A DNA stretch of 58,198 bases from an uncultured Planctomycetaceae bacterium (lineage in GTDB: Bacteria > Planctomycetota > Planctomycetia > Planctomycetales > Planctomycetaceae): contig CAIQIE010000358.1 of assembly GCA_903871805.1 (NCBI GenBank), positions 1-58,198 on the forward strand, given 5' to 3'. The translations under genes were made by a program, and so were the position numbers. Shown here piece after piece: positions 1-8,883 of the stretch; within the stretch, counting starts at the first letter, position 1; every line of letters begins with the position of its first letter. The notes under the pieces were generated by a model that did no database searches, was not told where the DNA came from, and saw only the letters and a list, made by a program, of their open reading frames with translations.

Positions 1-335
1 TCCGCAGGTGATTTGTCTTTGTTTTTTCGCTTCGGAAACAAATTCCACCAACGGCGAGCCACATCGTCATCGGACCAGGGAATGACAACATCCGGCCGGG
101 TCCTGACCACCACGTGCAGATGATTGCTCATCACCGCAAAAGCCAGAATATCCACTGCAAACACACCAGCCAGAAATTCCAGCCGCTGCCGGATCCACTC
201 CCTGCGATGCGAGTAATCTTTTTTCGACTGGCGATCCTTCCCGCACAAATGCGTCCTGCGAACACAGCGGTTGACAACATGGAAAACCTGAATTTCCCCA
301 TCCGCAACGATCTCTCGTCGATTGACCCGTGGCAT
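1..335 (-). CDS. REP-associated tyrosine transposase (TnpA_REP / Y1 family), 5' part, cut by window edge
   Basis: An open frame starts with ATG at 333-335 and runs without a stop off the left edge, giving about 111 residues. It opens MPRVNRREIVADGEIQVFHV, and a later stretch reads VMSNHLHVVVRTRP. The histidine-hydrophobe-histidine in NHLHVVV is the metal-binding HUH-type motif of Y1 single-strand transposases, and the VNR start with a following Cys/Arg-rich segment is typical of the REP-associated branch. The catalytic tyrosine would lie beyond the edge. Such enzymes process REP palindromes and usually sit singly, flanked by REP elements; a REP-like repeat lies 74 bases upstream of the start. 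Whether the gene is intact cannot be seen. Confidence 0.75.
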   Translation of the reverse strand, partial: MPRVNRREIVADGEIQVFHVVNRCVRRTHLCGKDRQSKKDYSHRREWIRQRLEFLAGVFAVDILAFAVMSNHLHVVVRTRPDVVIPWSDDDVARRWWNLFPKRKNKDKSPA

Positions 336-408
336 ACCCCTCACTCCGCAAATATTTCATATCTGAAGATCATAGACGAACAATAAAAACATTCGTTTCC
401 TCTGTCAA

Positions 409-461
409 GGTGCATGGCACCCGGTGACGATGCACCCAGTGACGATGCACCCAGTGACGAG
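409..461. repeat. REP-like imperfect palindrome plus 15-base tandem repeat
   Basis: Bases 409-415 (ggtgcat) and 430-436 (atgcacc) are perfect inverted 7-mers, with an inner cac/gtg pairing around ccg, making a 28-base imperfect hairpin. The right arm flows into a 15-base direct repeat (gtgacgatgcaccca) beginning at 424, 439 and 454, about 2.5 copies. It lies just upstream of the transposase start and downstream of the MerA-like gene. A position beside a REP-type transposase suggests a REP/BIME element. The typical GTAG tetranucleotide of enterobacterial REPs is not evident. Confidence 0.55.
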
Positions 462-528
462 GTCTTCAGACGTCAGTGTGCATAGCGCGATCAGCCTGTG
501 TCGCGTCCCTTTCTGTGGATGCGGTTGG

Positions 529-2058
529 CTACCAGAATGGACGCCAGGTCAGCCAGGTGCGAAAAAGGCGCTGGATAAGTGGCGTCAGCCGGCGTTTGTT
601 GCAGGTGTCACCCAATCGGCGGATGGCGTCGGCCTGAGTCGGGTAGGGGTGGATGATGGAGGCGATCTTTCCAGCTCCCGCGCCGACGGACATCGCGACT
701 GTGAGTTCAGAGATGAGGTCGCCGGCGTGTTCTGAAACGATGGTTGCGCCAAGGATTCGATCTGTCCCCTGTTTCAGGTGCAATCGAACAAATCCCGCCT
801 CTCGGCTCTCAAGAATCGCGCGATCATTGCCGGAAAATGGCTGCGTGACGGTCGTGATGGCGATGCCCTGTCCTGCGGCATCCTCAGGAGTCATTCCCAC
901 ATGGGCAATTTCGGGTGAGGTGTAAGTGCACCAGGGAATCAGCAGTCGGCTGAAGCGAGCCCGTCCCAAAAAAAGGCTGTTCTGAATCACAATCCGCGAC
1001 ATGAAGTCTGCGGCATGAGTAAATCGGAAGGCAGAGCAGACGTCTCCGGAGGCATAAATCCTTGGATTGGATGTCTGCAGAAAATCATTCACCAGAACGC
1101 CTAGTTTGGGATCCATGCGTACACCAGCATGATCCCCCTGAAGTGCCTCCAGTCTGGGAGTTCGTCCCGCTGCAACAAGGATGGCGTCGCACGTGATATT
1201 CAGCTGCTGCTGATTTTGTCGAATCGTGAGTGATTTTTCCACAGCCGTGGAAGAAACCTGAAGAATCTCGGTGTTCAGCAGAAGTCGAACGCCGTCCTCC
1301 TCTGTCAGGACTCGCGTTACAACTGCGACGGCCTCAGGGTCATCCTTCGGCAGCAGACGTGGACCAGATTCAATCAGCGTAACTTCCGCCCCAAATCTCG
1401 CAAAGGCCTGCGCCATCTCGGTGCCTATCGGGCCTCCGCCAATCACAACCAGTCTTCGCGGGAGTTCTGTTAACGAAAACAGGGTGTCACTGGTTAGTAC
1501 ATTTGCGTTCTGAAGACCCGGAATTGATGGCAGCGATGGTCGACTTCCTGTTGCAATCACAGCCCGACGAAATCGGAGTGGCACGCCATCAACTTCCACC
1601 GTGTCTCTGCCTGTCAGGCTCGCCTGACCGAAAAACACATCAACCCCCAGTGACTGAAAACGCCTGGCGGAATCATGCGGACTGATGCTGGCACGAAGCC
1701 GTCTCAGACGCTGCATGACCAGAGGGAAATTCACACGAACGTTACCTTCGATTTCCACTCCAAACTGTGATGCCTGGCGTACGGATGCCACGATTTTCGC
1801 TGCGCTCAATAAGGCCTTGGACGGAACACAGCCCGAATTGAGGCAGTCGCCTCCCATCAGATCCCGCTCAATTAATGCGACTTTTGCCCCAAGTCCTGCG
1901 GCACCGGCGGCTGCCACCAGTCCGGCTGTTCCCGCGCCAATCACCACAAGATGATACGTGCCGTTTGGGACAGGATTTGTCCAGTCGGCAGGATGTACCT
2001 GACTTTCCAGTTGCTGATTCAGGTGGTCATAAGGCAATAGTCTTGGTGAAATGGTCAT
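529..2058 (-). CDS. FAD-dependent pyridine nucleotide-disulfide oxidoreductase, mercuric reductase-like
   Basis: This 509-residue flavoprotein belongs to the dihydrolipoamide dehydrogenase/mercuric reductase/glutathione reductase family. An N-terminal FAD-binding GAGTAG motif (41-46) is followed by the redox-active disulfide in GGDCLNSGCVPSKA (Cys72, Cys77), an NAD(P)-binding GGGPIG motif in the middle and a C-terminal dimerisation domain. The C-terminal active-site stretch reads HPYPTQADA: the catalytic His is present, but the usual partner Glu is Asp. There is no N-terminal metal-binding (NmerA) domain and no C-terminal vicinal Cys pair, so mercury reduction is doubtful. Similar proteins are often encoded with TVP38/TMEM64 membrane proteins, but none is seen here. 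The substrate is unknown; a general NAD(P)H:disulfide or quinone-type reductase is an alternative. Confidence 0.85.
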   Translation of the reverse strand: MTISPRLLPYDHLNQQLESQVHPADWTNPVPNGTYHLVVIGAGTAGLVAAAGAAGLGAKVALIERDLMGGDCLNSGCVPSKALLSAAKIVASVRQASQFGVEIEGNVRVNFPLVMQRLRRLRASISPHDSARRFQSLGVDVFFGQASLTGRDTVEVDGVPLRFRRAVIATGSRPSLPSIPGLQNANVLTSDTLFSLTELPRRLVVIGGGPIGTEMAQAFARFGAEVTLIESGPRLLPKDDPEAVAVVTRVLTEEDGVRLLLNTEILQVSSTAVEKSLTIRQNQQQLNITCDAILVAAGRTPRLEALQGDHAGVRMDPKLGVLVNDFLQTSNPRIYASGDVCSAFRFTHAADFMSRIVIQNSLFLGRARFSRLLIPWCTYTSPEIAHVGMTPEDAAGQGIAITTVTQPFSGNDRAILESREAGFVRLHLKQGTDRILGATIVSEHAGDLISELTVAMSVGAGAGKIASIIHPYPTQADAIRRLGDTCNKRRLTPLIQRLFRTWLTWRPFW

Positions 2059-2365
2059 CGCGTTCTTCCGCAGAAATCACACTGTCCAGATTCTTTTGCC
2101 AGACAGAACGTGGCATTCATCACCGTGGACACCGCCACGCGTCGAACGCATAGTTTAACAGCATTACGGGAAAAGTCCGAATGCAGCTGCACCCTGTGTT
2201 TGACTACCCGGGCAGGAACAGGACTTCAGGCTACGACTGTCCTGCAGCTGTTCCGCAGGGGTTGTATCTTTGCTGAGCAGAGGTGGTAACTTACGTGGCT
2301 GATGATGGCAATGGCATGTTTTTCGATTTTGCACGAATTGGTTGCCGGTTTGAGGAGACGGAACC

Positions 2366-2745
2366 GTGATTGCTCTGATCGCCAATGATGCACAGAAAGA
2401 TACGATGGTGCAGATTGTCGGAAAGCGACTGACCTTCTTCCGTTCGCAGTTGCTTGTGGCCACCGGTAACACGGGCAAACTGCTGGAAGAAAAACTGGGG
2501 GCTGAGCGTGGAACGCGTTGCTCATGGGCCATTCGGAGGCGACCTGATAATCGGCGGTCGTGTAGCGGAAGGAAAAATGACGGCCGTACTGTTTTTTAGA
2601 GACCCGCTGACAGCGCAGCCCCATGAGCCCGATGTCGCGTAAAGTATTCGATGGAATCGTCGGTTGCTTCAGAGGCCCCGCCGATGGTGCTCTGTTCCGG
2701 TGAATCGCAACACAGTCCGATTGTTCACGGAGTGTCAATCACGCA
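2366..2745 (+). pseudogene. mgsA: Methylglyoxal synthase, frameshifted and truncated
   Basis: A GTG start at 2366 with a good GAGGAG site (2352-2358) opens a frame reading IALIANDAQKD and [17 protein letters not shown], matching the start and the phosphate-binding ATGTTG loop of methylglyoxal synthase. At a five-G run (2497-2501) the match moves to another frame, which continues [14 protein letters not shown] and [15 protein letters not shown], covering the catalytic Asp and His regions of the family. That frame stops at TAA 2640-2642, before the C-terminal quarter. Weak similarity resumes in another frame (VPVNRNTVRLF, roughly 2690-2735), resembling VPLATNRATADL with a small deletion. The enzyme would convert dihydroxyacetone phosphate to methylglyoxal. 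One lesion could be a homopolymer sequencing error; the second argues for real decay. Confidence 0.75.
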
Positions 2746-3576
2746 GCGCAGACCAATTGCATCATCAGCAACATCTTCAGAAATCTGCTTTCTGGCACTG
2801 CTGGTCAGTCGCGTGTATTTGTCCTTCCATGAGCCGCTTCGGACAATGACGGATTTTGAGGTTTCGCTGTCTGACTTTGTGACATTTTTCAGACGCTCAT
2901 CCGGAGTGACGAATTCCCAAAGATATCCATGCATGTCATAAAGTCCCCATGGATTGGGCTTCAATGCACCGACGGGCGGATCGTTTCCGGCTGCATTGCC
3001 GGTATGCCAGCCGTATTGGTCAAGCAGTGATGCCTTGTTCTCCCGATCTGTGTCACTGGTGGCGGTGTCTCCGAAGCTGTAGCGTGTGGATGTGCCGGCT
3101 CTGCAGCAGTATTCCCATTCTGATTCTGTTGGCAGTCGAACAACGTCCGTCTCAGAAATCAGCTTCAATTCCCGCAGACGCGATGTCAGCCGCTCGCAGA
3201 ACTGGCCAGCTTCTCGAAAGTTCATCATCTCGACAGAGTTCTTTGAACCTTTCCAGCGGCTGGGATTGCTACCCATAACAAGTTCCCAGAGCTCCTGAGT
3301 CACTTCGTATTTGGAAATACGAAAGGGTTTTTCAAATTCCAGGGTGACTTCGGGCAATTCGTTGTCCGGATTCTTCGTGCCGAGTTTGACCTTGCCTCCC
3401 GGAAACTCTGCTGAACTCCCCGGGGCGATCCGGATGCAGTCTTCCACAAAGGCTTTCAGCAGCGGATTGTCAGCGGTGTCTGTGCGGGGCTGCTGTGTGC
3501 GAGCCTGCTCGACAGCAAAAGCGACAAGCAGGGCAGCAACAGGAATAATCACAAGACGACCAGACATTCGCAACAC
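2725..3576 (-). CDS. Secreted SUMF1/formylglycine-generating-enzyme-like domain protein
   Basis: The 283-residue protein has an N-terminal hydrophobic export signal (residues 7-24, VIIPVAALLVAFAVEQA) and one FGE-sulfatase fold domain: FRISKYEVTQELWELVMGSNPS, RLPTESEWEYCCRAGT, NPWGLYDMHGYLWEFV and a final VRSGSW...IGLRCV. These are hallmark segments of the SUMF1 family. The paired catalytic cysteines of true formylglycine-generating enzyme, expected after the GSW motif, are absent (KDKYTRLTSSAR in that place). It is therefore unlikely to activate sulfatases and more likely a binding or structural relative. Its 3' end overlaps the decayed end of the convergent mgsA remnant. It lies 73 bases downstream of the alpha/beta hydrolase on the same strand. 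Confidence 0.8.
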   Translation of the reverse strand: MLRMSGRLVIIPVAALLVAFAVEQARTQQPRTDTADNPLLKAFVEDCIRIAPGSSAEFPGGKVKLGTKNPDNELPEVTLEFEKPFRISKYEVTQELWELVMGSNPSRWKGSKNSVEMMNFREAGQFCERLTSRLRELKLISETDVVRLPTESEWEYCCRAGTSTRYSFGDTATSDTDRENKASLLDQYGWHTGNAAGNDPPVGALKPNPWGLYDMHGYLWEFVTPDERLKNVTKSDSETSKSVIVRSGSWKDKYTRLTSSARKQISEDVADDAIGLRCVIDTP

Positions 3577-3649
3577 TCCCTGAAATCTACTATTGGGTTA
3601 CCTGCCAACGATTTTCTGTAAACGCGTCACACATCGTCAGATACCAGAC

Positions 3650-5755
3650 TTATTTTTTCAGTTGCCACTGTTCGTTGAAGAAGTCTGCTTCCACAACGTT
3701 CCCTGGCCAGATCGAACCCGGCGGAGTTCGAAGGTCGATAATGGCCCAGTCCGGAAGCATCGGCACCTGGCGAGCGTTGTTGAGATAGGCATAGTCCCGG
3801 AACGTAAAACTGCTGTTGAATACCACGTAGCGGTTCGGATTCAGAGGGTTTGGATAAATCAGAATCGGAGCATGGTGTGCTGCATCCCATGTTTTGCTTC
3901 CCACATGAATCTGATCCTTCGTCCAGAGTACTGGCAGTTTGTCGGCAACCCTGCCCATGACAGAATTGGACTGTGGGTCACCCCACAGAATCAGATTGGC
4001 TGTCTGCATGATTTCGTCAGTCACGTCTGTATCAGTTAAGATCCGGACGTCGCCCCGAAAGTGCCTGCGCCAGTGTTCAATCGCTCGTGTCAATTCCGAC
4101 TCTGCCCACTGTCCCACGACTGAGTTTGCCGCGGTTCCTGTCGGCCGCACAAAGACAAACGAATCCATTAGAGCATCGTCGACAGGCCCCTGAAGATGAT
4201 GCCGCTTTCGCAAATCAGGGGACAAGGGTCCATCTTTCCAGGTTCCGGTGTCGTCCCGATGCCCATCAATTTTCATGGAACCGTCCGAAAATGGTCCCCT
4301 GACGTGCAGGAATCCCATCCGAATGTGGGGATCCTTTTCCGGATGCTGATCCTCACTGGACACCACTTCCACCAGCAACCCTTTGCTGGTTGGGTGGTGC
4401 AGGCGTTCCAGTGTTTCCGGTGAAAGGTCCAGTTGTCCGGGAGAAAAGTTCACACTGAATGCAGAGACGTTTGTGGTATGAACCAGCAGATGCGCCGGAT
4501 GCCCTGGTTTTTCGGTTTCACGGCACCAGACTGTCAGCGTCGCCGGTTTCCAGTGCTCAAGCATGCCATCAATCCGGGCTCCTTTCATCTGGTTATACCG
4601 CAGTGAATAGGTCGTCAGACGAATTAGTGGGGGTGAATCCAATCGTCCCCGTACCGCGAGCGACGTCAGACTATTCTCTACGATGTCTCTGGAAACCTGG
4701 TCGTATCGATGCCCCATGCCTGCCCCAATCACGTGGTTCAGGGTAATCCCCTGTTCCGCCAGCGCTTTCTCCATGACATCTGCAGCCTGCTTCTGGGAGT
4801 CATTCTCGCCGCTGTATGCTGTTGTCGGACAGTGGGTAAGATTCATCGCCCACTTGTCGCAGTCGTACAAATTCCAAAGCGTCTGTTCCCAGGGTCGAGG
4901 CTTCAGGTCTTCCTTCTGAAAGACTTTCAGAAACTGAGGCGTCTCGGAAAACCCTGCTCCCGGACTGGCAGCAAACCAGCGATCCGAGTAGTGTGTGGCA
5001 AACTGCCAGCAGGCTGCGCCCCCCATCGAAAATCCCCGAACACTGATTCGCTCCTCGTCAATTCGATAGCCCTTCTTCACGTCGTCCAGCGCTTCCAGTA
5101 CATCAATTTCTCCGGCAAACTTGAAGGCATTGCAGTAACGACCGTAGGGATGCAGAACAATGGTATGGCTCGGAGTAAACTCGCCACGATTGTGCATACG
5201 ATCCCAGAGGAAATTGACTTCCGTCAGCTTTTCCCCGCGACCATGGAACCAAAGATCACATCGCGTCTGGACACTGTGGTCCATGCTGTATGTCGGTGGT
5301 ATCACTAGTCCGTATGGCTGGACGGTCTTGTCAATCCGACTGATGTATCCCCGTACAACCAGCCCCTTCTGATTCGTCCATTCCGGCTTTCCGGCGAGCA
5401 ATTGCTCAGCACGCTCAATCCCGGTTTTCAGTAATGCGTCTGCCTTATCGAATTCCTGGACATCGAAAAACTCATTGTAGTCCAGAGCACAACGGACAGC
5501 TCGTTCAAAGATCATTACGTCTGGCAGCAGAGTGGTGCGAGCAGTATCGGAGGTGGCCCGGACCTCCGTTATTTTCTGCTGAAGCACCTGCAGCGATGTC
5601 CTCATGGATAACACTCGGTCCTGCGGAATCTCAATCCCTGCAGCCGGGACGCGACGGACGTTTTCAGGCATATTGTCCTGAATCCCATCCGCTGTAATCG
5701 CCAGCGCATTTGCTGCCCAGCAGAACAGTGCCAGCACGATTGTTAAATGCTTCAT
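3650..5755 (-). CDS. Secreted alpha/beta-hydrolase (prolyl oligopeptidase/esterase type)
   Basis: I place the start at the ATG at 5753-5755, because it begins a clean signal peptide (MKHLTIVLALFCWAANALA); the open frame extends 13 codons further upstream. The 701-residue product has a helical N-terminal region, then an alpha/beta-hydrolase core with the nucleophile elbow GFSMGGAA (Ser as nucleophile), an oxyanion-type segment HPYGRYCNAF before it and a likely catalytic His in GMGHRYDQV. The C-terminal third (after about residue 400) resembles the beta-rich tail seen in large planctomycete peptidase/esterase-like proteins, where a second short domain ends in VFNSSFTFRDYAYLNNARQ. The substrate is unknown; carbohydrate ester or peptide cleavage in the periplasm is plausible. 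It is probably co-transcribed with the SUMF1-domain gene. Confidence 0.75.
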   Translation of the reverse strand: MKHLTIVLALFCWAANALAITADGIQDNMPENVRRVPAAGIEIPQDRVLSMRTSLQVLQQKITEVRATSDTARTTLLPDVMIFERAVRCALDYNEFFDVQEFDKADALLKTGIERAEQLLAGKPEWTNQKGLVVRGYISRIDKTVQPYGLVIPPTYSMDHSVQTRCDLWFHGRGEKLTEVNFLWDRMHNRGEFTPSHTIVLHPYGRYCNAFKFAGEIDVLEALDDVKKGYRIDEERISVRGFSMGGAACWQFATHYSDRWFAASPGAGFSETPQFLKVFQKEDLKPRPWEQTLWNLYDCDKWAMNLTHCPTTAYSGENDSQKQAADVMEKALAEQGITLNHVIGAGMGHRYDQVSRDIVENSLTSLAVRGRLDSPPLIRLTTYSLRYNQMKGARIDGMLEHWKPATLTVWCRETEKPGHPAHLLVHTTNVSAFSVNFSPGQLDLSPETLERLHHPTSKGLLVEVVSSEDQHPEKDPHIRMGFLHVRGPFSDGSMKIDGHRDDTGTWKDGPLSPDLRKRHHLQGPVDDALMDSFVFVRPTGTAANSVVGQWAESELTRAIEHWRRHFRGDVRILTDTDVTDEIMQTANLILWGDPQSNSVMGRVADKLPVLWTKDQIHVGSKTWDAAHHAPILIYPNPLNPNRYVVFNSSFTFRDYAYLNNARQVPMLPDWAIIDLRTPPGSIWPGNVVEADFFNEQWQLKK

Positions 5756-6567
5756 CACAGAAGATCCTGAAGTCGCTCCGGGGACGAATCCCAATTAACA
5801 CAAAACAGAATTCCGATAGACCATCAGTCTAAAGGGCATTCCCGGGCGGGAAAAGTCACTGTGCCACAATCTCGCGGTTCCGTGTTCTTTCATCAGGTCA
5901 GAATCAGCATCTTTCCAGTCTCGCCTGACTGAACAGTACCTGCGAGGTCGGCTGGAAACTGACAGGGCAGGGGCGTTCGACACTGTTCGACGGCACTACC
6001 CGAATTACCGAAGATCCGGTGGCGGATTCAGTGATAGCTTTCCAACTCACGGCCAAACTTTGTGCCGTATTCATCGGCGGATGGACGACTTGAATTTACG
6101 CAGGCGCCAAATGTCAAGTCGCAGCCGAGCCATTGAAAGCGCTATTAAACTCGTCATCGACCTTCGCGTCATAAAAAACCGACCTGCTGGCGCTGCAACG
6201 AAGATCTGCATCCGAGCACTGATCACATCCGAAGGAACCGAACTGTTTTTGCAACAGACAACTTACGCCAGCGGCAATTTTTTCGCATGAAACTAATCAT
6301 TCAGAAATCAGCACCCCTACTGGCTTTGAACAGAATTGTCGAACATTTGCCGTATTTTGGTGAAAGGTTCCTGTTTGTTTTCTACACAGAGAAATCGTTG
6401 CCTCCATCGCCAGATTGCATTACCGGTACCAAGGGAGTCGCAGTGCACAATGGTCCCCCCTTTTTCTTGAAGGTTGTGTGGTCAATTTTGACTCATCGGG
6501 AACTCTGAAATTTGGTAGAAAAACGAAATTTTTGTGGTTTTCAGACTGTCTGAGCGACTGATGTTTT
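5756..6567. other. Gene-free stretch
   Basis: About 810 bases between two minus-strand genes. Only short, uncharacteristic frames occur on either strand, none with a recognisable domain or ribosome site. It should hold the promoter of the hydrolase operon near its left end and the 3' end of the CDF transporter transcript near its right. I see no clear repeat or terminator. Confidence 0.5.
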
Positions 6568-7494
6568 CTAACCACTGGCCTCCGTTGGGGGACTTTCTCG
6601 GGCACAATCGTCCGGGGTGAGAAATGGTTCCACATGAATTAATACGCCTGTCAGGCCGGGAATTGCCGAACGCAGCAACGCCTTGACTTTTCCGGCCAGT
6701 GCGTGAGCAACCTGAATGGTCAGGTTTGGGGGAACCTGCAGATGCATGTCGGCGTGGTAACCGGAGCCGCTTTTTCGAACAGCCACTTTTTCCACGCACA
6801 AAACGCCATCTACGTTTTCGGCGATGCGACGGATCTGTTGTTCAAGTTCAGGTGATGTCGCGTCCAGCAGTTCGTGCAGCGCAGGTTGTATCAGATGCCA
6901 TGCTGTCAGCAGAATGACGCCACTGGCGAGGATTGCCGCAGCTTCATCTGCAGCGACAAGCGATGGCAGTTGCAGCCATGCCGGCCCCCAGATGGCCAGC
7001 GACACGCCCAGCAGGGCCGCAAGCGATGTAATTGCATCGGAACGATGATGCCATGCGTCCGCACGAGCGGCGCCGGATTCAAATGCATCCGCGCCGCGAA
7101 TTACGATGCGAAACAGAAACTCTTTAACGGCAATCACGGCGATCAAAACCAGCAGCGTCCATGGTTCCGGCGCTGCATGTGGTATCAGGATTTCGTGTAT
7201 CGACTGAACCGTGATCAAAATGGCAGCCACCACCAGCATGACCCCCACCAGAAGAGATGCCACTGCCTCCGCGCGGCCATACCCCCACGGGTGCTTCTCG
7301 TCGGCTGGACGTGATGCAACTCGAAGTGCCTGCCAGACGAGGATCGAGCCCAGCGTATCCGCAAAGGACTCCATGGAGTCGGCAATCAGTGCCGTAGAAT
7401 GCCCGATCAACCCTGCCGTCAGTTTAATTATGGATAACAGGATGCTGGCGAAAAAACCGATCACTGTGTTTCGCTGCAGTGTCTGAAGAGTCAT
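6568..7494 (-). CDS. Cation diffusion facilitator (CDF) family metal efflux transporter
   Basis: The 308-residue membrane protein matches the FieF/CzcD-type CDF family in length and layout. It has about six transmembrane segments, with metal-site motifs in ADSMESFADTLGSI (the DxxxD of helix II) and HHRSDAITSL (HxxxD of helix V), plus the family HPWGYGRAEAVASL segment between them. The C-terminal cytoplasmic domain (ISRIAENVDGV-like start, about residue 210 on) is the metal-sensing dimerisation domain with VRKSGSGYHADMHLQVPP. It would export zinc, iron or another divalent cation in exchange for protons; specificity cannot be read. It stands alone, with gene-free sequence on both sides. Confidence 0.9.
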   Translation of the reverse strand: MTLQTLQRNTVIGFFASILLSIIKLTAGLIGHSTALIADSMESFADTLGSILVWQALRVASRPADEKHPWGYGRAEAVASLLVGVMLVVAAILITVQSIHEILIPHAAPEPWTLLVLIAVIAVKEFLFRIVIRGADAFESGAARADAWHHRSDAITSLAALLGVSLAIWGPAWLQLPSLVAADEAAAILASGVILLTAWHLIQPALHELLDATSPELEQQIRRIAENVDGVLCVEKVAVRKSGSGYHADMHLQVPPNLTIQVAHALAGKVKALLRSAIPGLTGVLIHVEPFLTPDDCARESPPTEASG

Positions 7495-7827
7495 ATTGGG
7501 AAGTTGTGGTGAATGGACAGCGGAATGCCATAAAATTGAACCGACCGAGGATTCGTCGGAGGAAAGCGAACGCTGGAGGAGGGAATGAACCCGATCACCC
7601 CCGGAATGCTGTCGTCTGCGGTGCCGTAACAGACACGCGGCAGAAGACTGGGGACATCTTCGTTTCTCATCTTACCATCGTCTGTTATCATAACGCTCCA
7701 CCGAACTGAACAGGCGACGGAAAAAGTACTGCGTTCTCTGATTCTGTGATTTTTCCCCGCAATCAATATTTCTACTGTCCTGTCAGGACCAGCTCCTGGG
7801 GATGGGCCTTTTCTGTCGAGACGATTC
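7495..7827. other. Divergent intergenic region
   Basis: 333 bases between the divergent CDF transporter and moxR genes. It must hold promoters for both; no consensus promoter stands out by eye and no gene is seen. Confidence 0.4.
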
Positions 7828-8883
7828 ATGACGGAATCTGCTGATTCTTCCCTGTCGACGCAGTCTGTTGATCTGCTGCACGATGCCTACGTTAAGCTGC
7901 AGGAACAGATCCGCAAGGTGATTGTGGGGCAGGATGATGTGATAGAGCAACTGCTGATCGCACTTTTTAGCCAGGGGCATGTTCTTCTGGAGGGTGTTCC
8001 CGGGCTGGCAAAAACACTGATGGTCAGTACCGTAGCCCGCAGTCTCTCCATGACATTTTCCCGCATCCAGTTCACTCCGGACCTGATGCCAGCGGACATC
8101 ACGGGAACAGACATCCTTCAGGAAAATCGGACCACCGGGCAACGCGAATTCCGTTTCATCCAGGGACCGCTTTTCCACAACGTGGTGCTCGCCGACGAAA
8201 TCAACCGCACCCCGCCCAAGACTCAGGCCGCCCTTCTGGAGGCCATGCAGGAACGTCAGGTCACCGTCGGCCAGACTATCCATAAACTCAGCACACCGTT
8301 CTTCGTACTTGCCACCCAGAATCCCATTGAACAGGAAGGCACGTATTCCCTGCCCGAAGCCCAGCAGGACCGATTCATGTTCAAAGTGTTCGTCCGATAT
8401 CCCTCCTTCGACGAAGAACGTCAGATCGCCCGGCAGACAACCTCAAATTTTCGTCCGGAAGTTTCTCCCGTGTTGTCTGGTGAGCAGGTTCTGGAGATTC
8501 AGAGCACCGTGCGACAGGTGCCTGTTTCTGATCATGTGATCAACTACACACTGGCACTCGTCCGCCAGACTCGTGTTCGCGAACCCGGAACACCGCAGTG
8601 GATCAACGCCTCGCTTGGCTGGGGTGCCGGCCCCCGTGCTGTTCAAAATCTGCTGCTGGGGGCCAAGGCCCGTGCGCTGCTGAATGGCCGAACTTTGGTG
8701 ACAATCGAAGACATTCAGAAACTGGCGGCTCCCGTCATGCGCCACCGGATCGTGCCCAATTTCACTGCAGAAAGTGAAGGAATCACTTCCGACAAAGTCA
8801 TCGAACGTCTGATCCAGGAAACTCCAACCCGGGAAAGCGAACTCACCAGTGACCCAGCCCTTGGAAAGATCTTTGCGACCTGA
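7828..8883 (+). CDS. MoxR-family AAA+ ATPase
   Basis: This 351-residue ATPase carries the MoxR Walker A motif GVPGLAKT (56-63), Walker B in [28 protein letters not shown] sequence, the sensor region [18 protein letters not shown] and the C-terminal lid domain. MoxR proteins act as chaperones that help load cofactors or metal into partner proteins, often of the von Willebrand A type. The next gene encodes such a partner and begins inside this gene (35-base overlap), so the two are translationally coupled. The other members of the usual moxR-DUF58-BatA/BatB cluster do not follow. Codons ending in C look frequent in this pair. Confidence 0.93.
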   Translation: MTESADSSLSTQSVDLLHDAYVKLQEQIRKVIVGQDDVIEQLLIALFSQGHVLLEGVPGLAKTLMVSTVARSLSMTFSRIQFTPDLMPADITGTDILQENRTTGQREFRFIQGPLFHNVVLADEINRTPPKTQAALLEAMQERQVTVGQTIHKLSTPFFVLATQNPIEQEGTYSLPEAQQDRFMFKVFVRYPSFDEERQIARQTTSNFRPEVSPVLSGEQVLEIQSTVRQVPVSDHVINYTLALVRQTRVREPGTPQWINASLGWGAGPRAVQNLLLGAKARALLNGRTLVTIEDIQKLAAPVMRHRIVPNFTAESEGITSDKVIERLIQETPTRESELTSDPALGKIFAT

